From Mycobacteriaceae bacterium 1482268.1 (GTDB lineage Bacteria; Actinomycetota; Actinomycetes; Mycobacteriales; Mycobacteriaceae): a stretch of DNA of 36,958 nt. A model generated the notes under the pieces. The model ran no database searches, had not been told where the DNA came from, and saw nothing but the letters and a program-made list of their open reading frames with translations. The stretch covers positions 1 through 36,958 of the forward strand of contig LZSH01000488.1 in assembly GCA_001665255.1 (NCBI GenBank). Reading direction: 5' to 3'. The position numbers and the translations under genes are program-made. How positions within the stretch are numbered: position 1 is the stretch's first letter; each line of letters begins with the position of its first letter. This document shows positions 1 to 8,471 of this stretch, piece after piece.

Positions 1-900
1 CAGCCGGAGAATTCGCTGGCATCAATGGATCAAAACGGTATCGAACAGGCGGTGCTATCCACACCGATCCCGTTGAGCTTTCTCGACGCACCGGCCTCGC
101 GGAGGATGGCGCGTGAGCTCAATGACTTTGCCGCCAACCTCGTCTCTCAACGGCCCGATCGGTTCGGCTACTTCGCAACCCTGCCGCTACCCGACGTCGG
201 CGCCGCGATCGACGAGGCGGTCTACGCGATCGATGAGGCGAACGCATCCGGTGTGCTGATGCTGAGCAACCATGCGGGCGTGTACCAAGGAGATCCGATA
301 CTCGACCCTCTCTATGAGGAACTCAACCGCCGGCGCGCGGCTGTCTTCGTCCATCCCACCGCGACGCACAGTCCTCTTGTGGGTGTTCAGCCATCTCAGC
401 TGGAGTTCGGATTCGACGCCACCCGATCGGTAGCGAACCTGATCATCAACGACGTTCTCGACCGGTATCCGGCGATCAGGTTCGTGTTCACTCACAGCGG
501 CAGCTGCGTTCCGTCGGTGGCGCACAAGCTGATCAACCGCAGGCCCGTGGTCGCCGCCTATACCGCGTACATGCGTGATCACGGGAAGCCACCACCCGTG
601 GACGAGCTGCTCGACCAGCTTGCAGCCGCCGAAGAGACCGCCCGTCGGCAGATCGCGCGGTTGTATTTCGATACTGCGCTGTCGACCGCACCCGCGGTAC
701 TGGACGCGTTGACATCGTTGGTCCCCACCTCACATATCTTGCTGGGCACCGACTTCCCGTTCGGCCAAGAGATTGGACTGCATTACACGCTGCGTGGCAT
801 CTCGCACTATCGCAGATTCAGCGAGAGCGACCGCGCAGCGATACTGCGCGGGAACGCTAGCGAGTTGCTAGCGCTCGGTAGGCCCGCCACGCCTTCGTGA
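1..900 (+). CDS. Amidohydrolase family 2 protein (ACMSD-like decarboxylase), N-terminus outside window
   Basis: The reading frame is open from base 1 (it begins QPENSLASMDQNG), so the ATG at 25 is probably internal and the true start lies upstream. What is visible is the C-terminal two thirds of a TIM-barrel amidohydrolase of the Pfam Amidohydro_2 type. Seen: a FVHP histidine, a THSG histidine, and LLGTDFPFG near the end, where the Asp matches the catalytic Asp of aminocarboxymuconate-semialdehyde decarboxylase relatives. The metal-binding HxH of the N-terminus is not in the window. Family members are Zn-dependent non-oxidative decarboxylases or hydrolases of aromatic-derived acids; the substrate here cannot be told. 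Its 3' end overlaps the convergent carboxymuconolactone-decarboxylase-like gene by 44 bases. The neighbouring oxidoreductases make a catabolic role plausible. Confidence 0.85.
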   Translation, partial: QPENSLASMDQNGIEQAVLSTPIPLSFLDAPASRRMARELNDFAANLVSQRPDRFGYFATLPLPDVGAAIDEAVYAIDEANASGVLMLSNHAGVYQGDPILDPLYEELNRRRAAVFVHPTATHSPLVGVQPSQLEFGFDATRSVANLIINDVLDRYPAIRFVFTHSGSCVPSVAHKLINRRPVVAAYTAYMRDHGKPPPVDELLDQLAAAEETARRQIARLYFDTALSTAPAVLDALTSLVPTSHILLGTDFPFGQEIGLHYTLRGISHYRRFSESDRAAILRGNASELLALGRPATPS

Positions 901-1498
901 TTCCGAACTCCGCGACCAACAGAAACACCGCGGTGATCTGGTCGCGACCCGCTCCTGCCGAAATTGCCAGATCCAGGTGCATGGTGAACGATTCGTCCAG
1001 CGTCTGGTTGAGAACGTCGGTTGCCAGGCATGCTAATGCCCGCTCCCGCGGTGACATGTCCGGCGAATTCCACCGCTGATTGAACTGGTCGGTAAAGAAT
1101 TTGGCGAAGTCTGCGTTCAGCTCAGCGAGCGCATCGGCGACTTCGGGCGACAACCGCTGACGCTCGCGAATCGCCATGCGGTCGGACTGGCTCGGAAATC
1201 CCGACTGTTGCAGCTCTTGCAAGGCAACCGCGGCGGTGGGGTATCCCACGTATGGTGCCAGGTGGCGGATCCCCGCTACACACACTCCTATTGGCACGCC
1301 GTGTGCGCCGGCCATCTGCACATGGGTCAGCAGCGGAAAGCCGACATTGCCCGTGCACAGGTCAGCAGCCAGAAACACAAAAGTCTTCTCACGCATCGTC
1401 AACTGTGGCAGCGACCAAGCATGCACTCCGACTTCGGTTGCCATTCGGCCGAATTCAGGGTCGAGCGCCGCAACCTGATCCTGGTTGGCGAGTTTCAT
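857..1498 (-). CDS. Carboxymuconolactone decarboxylase-like (AhpD fold) protein with two domains
   Basis: 213 residues. The N-terminal half has a CMD/AhpD-like block (THVQMAGAHGVP followed by YVGYPTAAVAL), and the C-terminal half repeats the fold (RERALACLATDVLNQT, then MHLDLAISAGAG and a last helix), so this looks like two fused CMD domains. The AhpD-type CxxC pair is absent, so peroxidase/reductase activity is less likely than a decarboxylase- or isomerase-like role. The ATG at 1498 is chosen because it overlaps the upstream SDR stop as ATGA and has an AAGGAG ribosome site 7 bases ahead. A longer form from 1516 has no such support. It is the last gene of a minus-strand run behind the SDR and luciferase-like genes. 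The substrate is unknown. Confidence 0.8.
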   Translation of the reverse strand: MKLANQDQVAALDPEFGRMATEVGVHAWSLPQLTMREKTFVFLAADLCTGNVGFPLLTHVQMAGAHGVPIGVCVAGIRHLAPYVGYPTAAVALQELQQSGFPSQSDRMAIRERQRLSPEVADALAELNADFAKFFTDQFNQRWNSPDMSPRERALACLATDVLNQTLDESFTMHLDLAISAGAGRDQITAVFLLVAEFGITKAWRAYRALATR

Positions 1499-2403
1499 GA
1501 CGTGACTCCTTGACAAACCGGCGTGGCAGACAACGAGCCCGGCGCGGGTAGGTGAAACAGCCTGCGCCGCATGGCGTCAAACATCAATGTCGGCACGAAC
1601 CGCGTCAGGTTCGCCAACAGCCTCGCATCCTTGCCGACGACGTAGCGGGAACGCGGGCGTGACTTCGTCACCACCGCGGCCACCAAATCGGCCACGACCG
1701 ACGGCGGGCTACCGTTCTGCTCTCGGGACATCGCGACCTGAACCATCCCGAGATACGAGTCGCGGTACAGCTCGGACCCTGCGGGGGTGAAGCCGGCCAC
1801 CACGGCGTGGGCGTCCCGCTCGACCTTGTCCACCGCGTCAGTGCGGATACTGGCCGGCTCTATCAGCACAACCCGAATGCCCCACGGCGCCAATTCCTGC
1901 CGGAAGGCATCGGCGATTGACGCGATGGCCGCCTTGGACGACGCCAGCGGGCCACCAAAAGGCGGTGTCATGCGATCGCCGATCGACCCGATGATCACGA
2001 GCCGTCCTCGTGCTTGCCGCAGCAGAGGCGTGAACGCCTGCGTGACGGCGACCTGGCCGAACACGTTCACCTCGTACTGGTGCCGCAGGGCGTCGATGTC
2101 GACGAGCTCCATCGGAGAGGTGACGCCGATCCCCGCGTTATCGACCAATGCGTTGAGACCCGGCGGTCCAACGTGTTGGCTGACGGTTTTTACCGCAGCG
2201 CTGATTTGGTCGCTCGCGGTGATATCGAGAACTAAAGGTGTGATATTGCCTGATCGCGACGCGCGGATCAGCGCGGTGCCGTCGTCTGATCGTCGGACTC
2301 CGGCGTAGACGTGCCAGCCGCCGTCGGCGAAGCGAAGCGCCGTGGCCCGGCCGATACCGGTCGATGCGCCGGTTATGACGATGTGGCGATGCGGACAGGT
2401 CAT
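1495..2403 (-). CDS. Short-chain dehydrogenase/reductase, catalytic Tyr replaced
   Basis: 302 residues, classical SDR Rossmann fold. Seen: cofactor motif TGASTGIG (residues 11-18), the NAG motif (89-91), and the catalytic-region serine (GSIGD, about 140). At the YxxxK position the sequence is L153-A-S-S-K157, so lysine is kept but the usual catalytic tyrosine is leucine. The ATG at 2403 is chosen because GGAGG lies 5 bases upstream; the longer open frame to 2487 lacks a site. The family normally oxidises or reduces alcohols/carbonyls with NAD(P)H; without Tyr, activity may be altered or lost. It is translationally coupled to the CMD-like gene downstream (ATGA overlap) and lies 102 bases after the luciferase-like gene. 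Confidence 0.88.
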   Translation of the reverse strand: MTCPHRHIVITGASTGIGRATALRFADGGWHVYAGVRRSDDGTALIRASRSGNITPLVLDITASDQISAAVKTVSQHVGPPGLNALVDNAGIGVTSPMELVDIDALRHQYEVNVFGQVAVTQAFTPLLRQARGRLVIIGSIGDRMTPPFGGPLASSKAAIASIADAFRQELAPWGIRVVLIEPASIRTDAVDKVERDAHAVVAGFTPAGSELYRDSYLGMVQVAMSREQNGSPPSVVADLVAAVVTKSRPRSRYVVGKDARLLANLTRFVPTLMFDAMRRRLFHLPAPGSLSATPVCQGVTS

Positions 2404-2505
2404 GTTTCCTCCAACGGTGTGGCTGTTTCGGGCACCCACTGGTCGTGGCGCAGCGGCAAGGCGAACCGGACCGGCGTCCACTACCAATGCCTTGACGCGG
2501 CGGGT

Positions 2506-3528
2506 TCACGAAGCCTCACGATTTGGGAAGGCCGCTATCACGTGACGGGCGAAAAGGCGCATCTGGTCGAGCATTTCGTCGACCGATTCCGCGACGAACA
2601 GAGTGGCAGAGTAGGCATCAAGACCGGCCTCCGCAAAGGCCGCCACCTTCGCACATACCTCGTCGGGCGTGCCGATGAGGTTGTCGGCGATGTACTTGTC
2701 CTCGTCAACGCCCTTCATCATGGTCTCCGTAAGCGAACCCCGGAACAGCTGGAACGTGGAACGCCGGAACTTCTCCCTCGCCTGGGCCGACGTATCGGCG
2801 ATGCAGACAACCGATTGCAGGGCAATGGTGATGTCGGCCGGATCACGACCTACGTCCCGGGCATGTGCGAGCACTTTCGCCCGCCCCGCGGCTATCTCGG
2901 CAGGACCGAGCTTGGCCGGCAGCCACCCTTGGCACCGCTCACCGGCGCGGCGGATCGCGCCCTTTCCGTTACCGCCGGAGAAGATCGGCAATGGCGACTG
3001 CACCGGCTTGGGATAGGACTCGACGTCGACGAACCGGCGGTACTTGCCGTCGTAGCTCGATCGCGGTTGCTCAAACAGCACGCGCAGCGATTCGATGCCC
3101 TCGACCATCAGGTCGTTGCGGTTGGCTGCCGCCAGATCCGGTGTCACGGCCTCGAACTCGTCGCGGTAGCCACCGGCGGCCACCGCCAGGGTTACGCGAC
3201 CGCCGCTGATCTGGTCGAGGGTGGCAACCTGCTTGGCGAGCAGCACCGGGTCCCGCATCGGCAGTACGAGGATTCCGGTGCCCAGTCGCACCGCAGACGT
3301 CTTGGCGGCGATGGTTGCGAGCATCATCAGCGGCTCGAAGTAGTCGGGGGCGGTATGCCAGGCATCGCGAACGAACTGCTGAGTGCTCAGATGGTCGTTG
3401 CCGGCAACTTCGTCGTAGCCGAGCTGCTCAGCCTCGACGGCGATTCGCACGACGTCGTCGGCCGACGCGAACGGCACCGGATACGCCATGCCCGCCAAGC
3501 AGGTGGGAACGTCCACTCCAAACTTCAT
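2506..3528 (-). CDS. LLM-class (luciferase-like) oxidoreductase, probably F420-dependent
   Basis: 340 residues, a bacterial luciferase-like TIM barrel. Seen: N-terminal beta strand MKFGVDVP, the LGTGILVLPMRDPVLLAKQ block and LDQISGGRVTLAVAAGG, which are typical of mycobacterial LLM oxidoreductases, and the C-terminal IGTPDEVCAKVAAFAEAGLD block. In mycobacteria most such proteins use coenzyme F420; use of FMN cannot be excluded from sequence. The start is uncertain: ATG 3528 opens the conserved first strand, while GTG 3537 three codons upstream is also possible. The preceding regulator ends 54 bases upstream, so the regulator, this gene, the SDR and the CMD-like gene may form one transcript. 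The substrate is unknown. Confidence 0.87.
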   Translation of the reverse strand: MKFGVDVPTCLAGMAYPVPFASADDVVRIAVEAEQLGYDEVAGNDHLSTQQFVRDAWHTAPDYFEPLMMLATIAAKTSAVRLGTGILVLPMRDPVLLAKQVATLDQISGGRVTLAVAAGGYRDEFEAVTPDLAAANRNDLMVEGIESLRVLFEQPRSSYDGKYRRFVDVESYPKPVQSPLPIFSGGNGKGAIRRAGERCQGWLPAKLGPAEIAAGRAKVLAHARDVGRDPADITIALQSVVCIADTSAQAREKFRRSTFQLFRGSLTETMMKGVDEDKYIADNLIGTPDEVCAKVAAFAEAGLDAYSATLFVAESVDEMLDQMRLFARHVIAAFPNREAS

Positions 3529-3582
3529 GCCGTCCACGATGGCCGGAGCGGTACCGGTGCCGAATCTGTCGAATGACTGTAT

Positions 3583-6318
3583 TTACGCCCAATCGAGCGC
3601 GGCGAGTTCGTGCCTAGCCGCGACACCCAACTTGGGAAATGCCTTGTATAGGTGATAGCCGACGGTGCGGGGGCTGATGAACAGCTGCGCGCCGATGTCC
3701 CGGTTGCTCATCCCGGTCGCGGCCAACCGCACCACCTGGAGCTCCTGGGGAGTCAAACGTTCTTGTCCGCCGATCTGTTCGGCAGCCGCGACGCGTTCAC
3801 CGGTTGCCCGCAATTCGGTGCGGGCCCGCTCGGCCCATGACCGGGCACCGATCTCGTCGAACAACCGCAACGCCGCGCGCAGCGGCGCGCGGGCGGCGGA
3901 CCGGCGCCGGACCCGCCTGAGCCATTCCCCATAGAGCAACTCGGTGCGTGCCCGAGCCATCGGCCGGTTCACTTCGTCATATATCCGGATCGCCGACAGA
4001 TAGTGATTCTCTGCTTCATGCCCGGCGCCAAGCAGAGCGCGACAGCGATGCAGATGCGCCTGGGCCACCGGATTGTCACGGCGGGTGGCCCAGGGCGCGA
4101 AGGTCGCCATTGCCTCGGCGGCTCGCTCCGGAGCACCGCTTCGCGCGGCGGCCTCCGCCCACTCCGGCGGGGACGGTAAGGCGATGGCGGGATGTCGCCG
4201 CAGCTGCATGGGTATGGCGGAAAGTCGTTCCAATGCAGCGGCATACCGCCCATACCCCAGATCGAGCACGGCCAGCGCCAGCGCCGCCGTTCCCGCACCC
4301 GACAAATGATGGTCGGCGCCCCGGCGTACGGCGTCGTCGGCCAGCGCCACGCAGGAATGCTCATCACCGGTCATCGCGGTTACCAGAGCGAGCACGGCGC
4401 GCAGGTTCGCCGCCGAATTCAGCTGCCCGGTGTCCTGCGCGATTTGAACTCCCTCGTTCGCGGTGCGCAATGCTTCCTGCAGGCGACCCGATACCAGCGC
4501 GGCTTGCGAGTGCTGCAGCAGGATGTGCGGCAGGCCACCGATCATTCCGCGCTCGCGCGCCTCAACGAGCATTCGCCCCGTCTGGTCCCACGCCGCGCCG
4601 GCGTCGCCGATGATCATTCGTAGGAAAGCGCTGTGAATTGCCAGGTTGCCCACTGTCATTCCCAACCGCTCGGGTTGCACCCTGTGCACGGCATCCGGCA
4701 ATTCCGGTATCTCTTCGTCGGGGTGATTCGACTGCAAGCGGGCCAAAATGGAACTGGCGGCGAGCATCGGGACGAACGGGTGGTCTTCGGGCAACGAGAC
4801 TTTGTCCATCAGACCGGCGGCTCGGCCGAGTTTCGGTGCTTCGTCAGCGAAGTAGGCCATCCGCACCACTTCAATGAGCATCCGGGAGGCCTCTTCGCAG
4901 TCCCAGTCATAAACGATCTCGGCACCCTCGAGCACCATTTCTGATGCAAGCCTTGGTGTTCCGCGTTCGAATTCGACCCGAGCGCGTACCCATGCCAGCT
5001 TGCCCAATGTGCCCGGATCCCCGCCGAGCGCCGCGGCTTCCTGCGCAATCGCTGCCGCGAGGTCCAGCTGACCCGAATCGCGCGCGCTCATCGCTGCGGC
5101 AGCAAGTCGCTTTCCTCGCAGAAGCGCGTCACCGGTCAGCCTGGCGGCACGCTCGTGCGCGGCCGCAGCCGCCGCGTAACCGCCGCGTCGCTCGGCCCGC
5201 TCGGCCGCCTCTTCCATCGCCTCGGCGGCTGCCTCGTCAAACCCGACGGCCGCAGCGGCCCGATGCCAGGCGCGCCGATCGGCGAACTTCGAACCCGCCA
5301 ACACTTCTGCCAGCGCGCGGTGGGCGGTGATGCGATCGGAAACCGCCGAGCGTCCGTAGACGGCCGACCGGATCAGTGGATGTCGGAACATCAGCTCGGC
5401 GTCCGACAGCCGAACCAGCAGGGCGCGCTCGGCGGGCTCGAAGTCATTGATTCCCAAGCCGATTCGGGCAAGCGCGTCGAGAACCAAGCCGAGCTCGCCA
5501 CTAGTGTCGGCCGCGGCCACCAGAATTGCCATCCGGGTGGCTTGCGGCAGACGATCGATTTGTATGCCAAACGCGTCCAGCACCCGGCGGCCGGCGCTTG
5601 ACCGCGCGGCTGTCACGGTCGGCGGTCCTAAGACGGGATCGCCTGCTCGCAGCGCTCCCGCTAATTCGATGAGAGCCAACGGGTTTCCGGCGGCCTCCTG
5701 GATCAATCGGTCGCGTTGATCGGGTGCAAGATCAGCGGCACGTTCTGTAAGCAACGCCGCCGACGCCGAATCGCTCAGCCCGCCCAGATGGAGGGTGCGC
5801 AGACCGGAAAAGTTCAAGGCCCGGTCGTCTCGGCTCGCCACCAATAGCACCACACCCTCGGCACCGAGCCGGCGCCCCGCGAACAGCACGGCGTCGACCG
5901 ATGCGCGGTCGAGCCACTGGGCGTCGTCGATCAGACAGAGCACCGGCCCATCCGATGCGACCTCGGAAAGCAACGTCAGCGTCGCCAGCCCAGCCAGGAA
6001 TCGGTCCACCCCCGGCGCCTCTTCGAGACCGAACGCCGCACGAAGCGCGGTGGCCTGCGGATCGGGTAACTCGTCAAGGCGGTCTATGCAGGTGCGCAAT
6101 AACAAGTGCAAGCCCGCAAACGGCAGCTCAGCCTCCGACTCCACCCCTGCACAGCGCAGGACCCGGAAACCCTTCGCCTCGGCGCCGATACCTTCCAGCA
6201 GTGCTGTCTTGCCGCTGCCGGCCTCGCCCTGCACCACCAGAAAGGAGCTGCGACCGCCGCGGGCATCGGCCAGAAGCCCGTGGATGTCGGCCAACTCTGC
6301 CGCCCTCCCGTGCAGCAC
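3583..6318 (-). CDS. Large ATP-binding LuxR-family (LAL) transcriptional regulator
   Basis: 911 residues. Seen: Walker A GEAGSGKT (residues 31-38), a Walker B-like stretch VLCLIDDAQWLD (126-137), a long helical Ala-rich central region resembling TPR-type repeats, and a C-terminal LuxR helix-turn-helix beginning LTPQELQVVRLAATGMSNRDIG and ending ISPRTVGYHLYKAFPKLGV. The size and order match the LAL (MalT-like) family, in which ATP and an inducer control DNA binding. The start is GTG 6318, with GGGA a few bases upstream. It lies 13 bases after the aldR stop and directly before the LLM-SDR-CMD genes, so it probably controls them; this is inferred from position only. No inducer can be predicted. 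Confidence 0.92.
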   Translation of the reverse strand: MLHGRAAELADIHGLLADARGGRSSFLVVQGEAGSGKTALLEGIGAEAKGFRVLRCAGVESEAELPFAGLHLLLRTCIDRLDELPDPQATALRAAFGLEEAPGVDRFLAGLATLTLLSEVASDGPVLCLIDDAQWLDRASVDAVLFAGRRLGAEGVVLLVASRDDRALNFSGLRTLHLGGLSDSASAALLTERAADLAPDQRDRLIQEAAGNPLALIELAGALRAGDPVLGPPTVTAARSSAGRRVLDAFGIQIDRLPQATRMAILVAAADTSGELGLVLDALARIGLGINDFEPAERALLVRLSDAELMFRHPLIRSAVYGRSAVSDRITAHRALAEVLAGSKFADRRAWHRAAAAVGFDEAAAEAMEEAAERAERRGGYAAAAAAHERAARLTGDALLRGKRLAAAAMSARDSGQLDLAAAIAQEAAALGGDPGTLGKLAWVRARVEFERGTPRLASEMVLEGAEIVYDWDCEEASRMLIEVVRMAYFADEAPKLGRAAGLMDKVSLPEDHPFVPMLAASSILARLQSNHPDEEIPELPDAVHRVQPERLGMTVGNLAIHSAFLRMIIGDAGAAWDQTGRMLVEARERGMIGGLPHILLQHSQAALVSGRLQEALRTANEGVQIAQDTGQLNSAANLRAVLALVTAMTGDEHSCVALADDAVRRGADHHLSGAGTAALALAVLDLGYGRYAAALERLSAIPMQLRRHPAIALPSPPEWAEAAARSGAPERAAEAMATFAPWATRRDNPVAQAHLHRCRALLGAGHEAENHYLSAIRIYDEVNRPMARARTELLYGEWLRRVRRRSAARAPLRAALRLFDEIGARSWAERARTELRATGERVAAAEQIGGQERLTPQELQVVRLAATGMSNRDIGAQLFISPRTVGYHLYKAFPKLGVAARHELAALDWA

Positions 6319-6331
6319 AATCCCAACCTAT

Positions 6332-6847
6332 CTACAAGGGAGAAGCACCCCGCAAGTGTTCGAAGATCAGTGACGTCTGCGTACCCGCGACATCGGCATC
6401 GGAGTTCAGGTTTTCGACCACGAACGCTCGCAGGTCCTCGGTGTCGCTGGCGGCCACGTGCAGGATGAAGTCGTCGGCGCCGGCGAGAAAGTAGACGTCC
6501 ATCACGCGCGGGTTGCGCCGGATCTGCTGGATGAAGCTGCGGATCTTGCCCCGGGCGCTCGCCTGCAGGCTGACCGAGATCATCGCCTGCAGCGACAGGC
6601 CGATGGCCCCCGGATCGATGTCGGCGTAGAAGCCGCGGATCACCCCGAGCTCTTGCAGCCGCCGAACCCGGCCATGGCACGTCGACGGTGCGATTCCGAC
6701 GGCGTCGGCGAGCGCGCTGTTGGGCATGCGGGCGTCGCGGTGCAACAGGATCAGAATCCGCCGGTCGACGTCATCGAGCGTGGGCGGCCGAACATCCTTC
6801 GGCGGACGCCGGCGACCCGCCGTTGCGTTTGCCGAATCTTCGCTCAT
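6332..6847 (-). CDS. aldR: Lrp/AsnC-family regulator AldR
   Basis: 171 residues. The N-terminal winged helix-turn-helix (about 24-75) contains LDDVDRRILILLHRDARMPNSALADAVGIAPSTCHGRVRRLQELGVIRG in outline, and the C-terminal AsnC/RAM ligand domain follows (about 85-160, with GADDFILHV). It is divergent from ald, as is M. tuberculosis Rv2779c (AldR), an octameric Lrp-type protein that regulates alanine dehydrogenase and responds to amino acids including alanine. The start at ATG 6847 lies just downstream of a GCATTC/GAATGC inverted repeat, so autoregulation is likely. A basic RRRPPKD tract precedes the helix-turn-helix. The LAL regulator gene follows after 13 bases and may be co-transcribed. 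Confidence 0.93.
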   Translation of the reverse strand: MSEDSANATAGRRRPPKDVRPPTLDDVDRRILILLHRDARMPNSALADAVGIAPSTCHGRVRRLQELGVIRGFYADIDPGAIGLSLQAMISVSLQASARGKIRSFIQQIRRNPRVMDVYFLAGADDFILHVAASDTEDLRAFVVENLNSDADVAGTQTSLIFEHLRGASPL

Positions 6848-6939
6848 AAACGCATTCTATTGAATGCTATTCGATTTAGTTGCGTAATTGTCGAAGGTTA
6901 TTCAGAATTTTAGTTAGCCATCGACCATCAGGAGAGATC
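6848..6939. promoter_or_regulatory. Divergent aldR/ald control region with ATTC/GAAT repeats
   Basis: This 92-base gap is distinctly AT-rich compared with its surroundings. It holds a perfect inverted repeat GCATTC-TATT-GAATGC at 6852-6867, an overlapping GAAT-GCT-ATTC at 6862-6872, and ATTC-A-GAAT at 6900-6908. The two symmetrical clusters are spaced about 45 bases apart. Lrp-family octamers commonly bind several phased sites, and M. tuberculosis AldR is known to bind multiple sites in the same gap, so these are the best candidate operators. The assignment as AldR sites is inference. Confidence 0.6.
6931..6936 (+). promoter_or_regulatory. Ribosome binding site of ald
   Basis: GGAGAG lies 3 bases before the ATG at 6940 and supports that start over the longer open frame from 6880. 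Confidence 0.7.
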
Positions 6940-8055
6940 ATGCGCGTCGGCGTCCCGACCGAGATCAAGAACAACGAGTTCCGAGTCGCCATCACCCCCG
7001 CCGGCGCAGCCGAACTGGTCCATCGCGGCCACGAAGTGCTCATCCAGGCGGGCGCAGGTGAAGGGTCTGCGATCTCCGACGCCGACTTCAAGCGCGCGGG
7101 CGCCCAGATCATCACCAGCGTCGACGAGGTCTGGGAAGCAGCCGACCTCCTCCTGAAGGTCAAAGAACCGATCGAACCCGAGTACGCCCTCATGCATCCC
7201 GGCCAGACGCTGTTCACCTATCTGCATCTGGCCGCCTCCAGGCCCTGCACCGATGCGCTGTTGACCTCGGGCACCACCTCGATCGCCTACGAAACCGTGC
7301 AGACCGCAGATGGCGCGCTTCCGCTCCTCGCCCCGATGAGTGAGGTTGCGGGCCGGCTCTCGGCGCAGGTCGGCGCGTATCACCTGATGCGCAGCCACGG
7401 CGGCCGTGGCGTCCTGATGGGCGGCGTGCCCGGCGTCGCCCCAGCGGAGGTCGTCGTGATCGGCGGCGGAGTGGCCGGCTACAACGCCGCCCGCATCGCC
7501 AGGGGCATGGGCGCTCACGTCAACGTGTTCGACGTCAACGTCAACACGCTGCGCAAGATCGACAACGAAAGCGGCGGATCCATCGAGACCCGCTACTCGT
7601 CGATGCTGGACCTCGAGGACGCGGTCAAGGGCGCCGACCTGGTCATCGGCGCTGTGCTCGTGCCCGGCGCAAGGGCGCCGAGGTTGGTCACGAATTCGAC
7701 TGTCGCACATATGAAACCGGGCGCGGTGCTGGTCGACATCGCGATCGACCAGGGCGGCTGCTTCGAAGACTCACGGCCGACCACGCATGACGATCCCACC
7801 TTCGCGGTGCACGACACGGTCTTTTACTGCGTGGCCAACATGCCCGGCGCGGTGCCGCGCACGTCGACCTACGCGCTCACCAACGCGACCATGCCGTATG
7901 TGGTCAGGCTCGCCGAGCGAGGCTGGAAGGCGGCATGTCAAGCCGATCCCGCTCTGGCGAAGGGGCTTTCGACGCATGCGGGTGCGCTGCTGTCCGAGCA
8001 GGTGGCAGCCGACCTCGACCTGCCGTTCACCGATCCGGCCACTGTGCTGGCCTGA
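6940..8055 (+). CDS. ald: L-alanine dehydrogenase
   Basis: 371 residues, the same length as M. tuberculosis Ald (Rv2780). It converts L-alanine to pyruvate and ammonia with NAD+, and the reverse; in mycobacteria it also links to glyoxylate reduction and NADH balance. Known active-site residues are all present at the same numbers: Arg15 (NEFRVAITP), Lys75 (LLKVKEP) and His96 (YLHLA). The NAD-binding motif [19 protein letters not shown] follows in the middle. The ATG at 6940 is supported by GGAGAG and by matching the conserved N-terminus [13 protein letters not shown]. It is divergent from its regulator aldR, and ends 4 bases before the convergent ychJ-like gene. Confidence 0.97.
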   Translation: MRVGVPTEIKNNEFRVAITPAGAAELVHRGHEVLIQAGAGEGSAISDADFKRAGAQIITSVDEVWEAADLLLKVKEPIEPEYALMHPGQTLFTYLHLAASRPCTDALLTSGTTSIAYETVQTADGALPLLAPMSEVAGRLSAQVGAYHLMRSHGGRGVLMGGVPGVAPAEVVVIGGGVAGYNAARIARGMGAHVNVFDVNVNTLRKIDNESGGSIETRYSSMLDLEDAVKGADLVIGAVLVPGARAPRLVTNSTVAHMKPGAVLVDIAIDQGGCFEDSRPTTHDDPTFAVHDTVFYCVANMPGAVPRTSTYALTNATMPYVVRLAERGWKAACQADPALAKGLSTHAGALLSEQVAADLDLPFTDPATVLA

Positions 8056-8059
8056 TCAT

Positions 8060-8446
8060 TCAAGCGAACAATTCCCCGTCCACGTAGAGCCAGCGGCGGG
8101 CTCTCACGGCGAAGCGGGACCGCTCGTGCACGACACCCGTTCGTCGGTTTCGGCGATAGTGAGCGCGGAACTCCACCACTCCCATGTCATCGTCGGGCTG
8201 CCCCGCCACGGCGTCGAGGATCTCCAGGCCCGTCCACACGTCGTCCGACGGATTCAGCGTCTCGGGCCGGGTACGGGGATGCCACGTTCGCCAGACATAG
8301 TCGAGGTCTCCCACTGCGTACGCGCTGTACCGCGACCTCATCAACTCCTCGGCGGTCGCGGCCTGTCGCTCCCCCGCATGTAGCGGCAGGCAGCACCGGC
8401 CGAACTGCTCGCCGCTGCCGCACGGACATTCATCGGTCGCCGACAC
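8060..8446 (-). CDS. YchJ-family protein with SEC-C zinc motif
   Basis: 128 residues. The N-terminus carries the SEC-C motif [13 protein letters not shown], which binds zinc, followed by the YchJ-like block [25 protein letters not shown] and a cystatin/NTF2-like beta region (VEFRAHYRR...HERSRF). This is the UPF0225/YchJ family; its biochemical role is not established. The length is normal for actinobacterial members. The start is GTG 8446, immediately ahead of the conserved motif. It is convergent with ald and divergent from the DUF4334 gene. Confidence 0.85.
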   Translation of the reverse strand: MSATDECPCGSGEQFGRCCLPLHAGERQAATAEELMRSRYSAYAVGDLDYVWRTWHPRTRPETLNPSDDVWTGLEILDAVAGQPDDDMGVVEFRAHYRRNRRTGVVHERSRFAVRARRWLYVDGELFA

Positions 8447-8471
8447 GATTCACAGTCTGGCCGATTCCTTT

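Noticed and set aside
2311..3576. 421-codon plus-strand frame opposite the LLM oxidoreductase
   Set aside because: It is the complement of a well-defined enzyme gene and has no family features.
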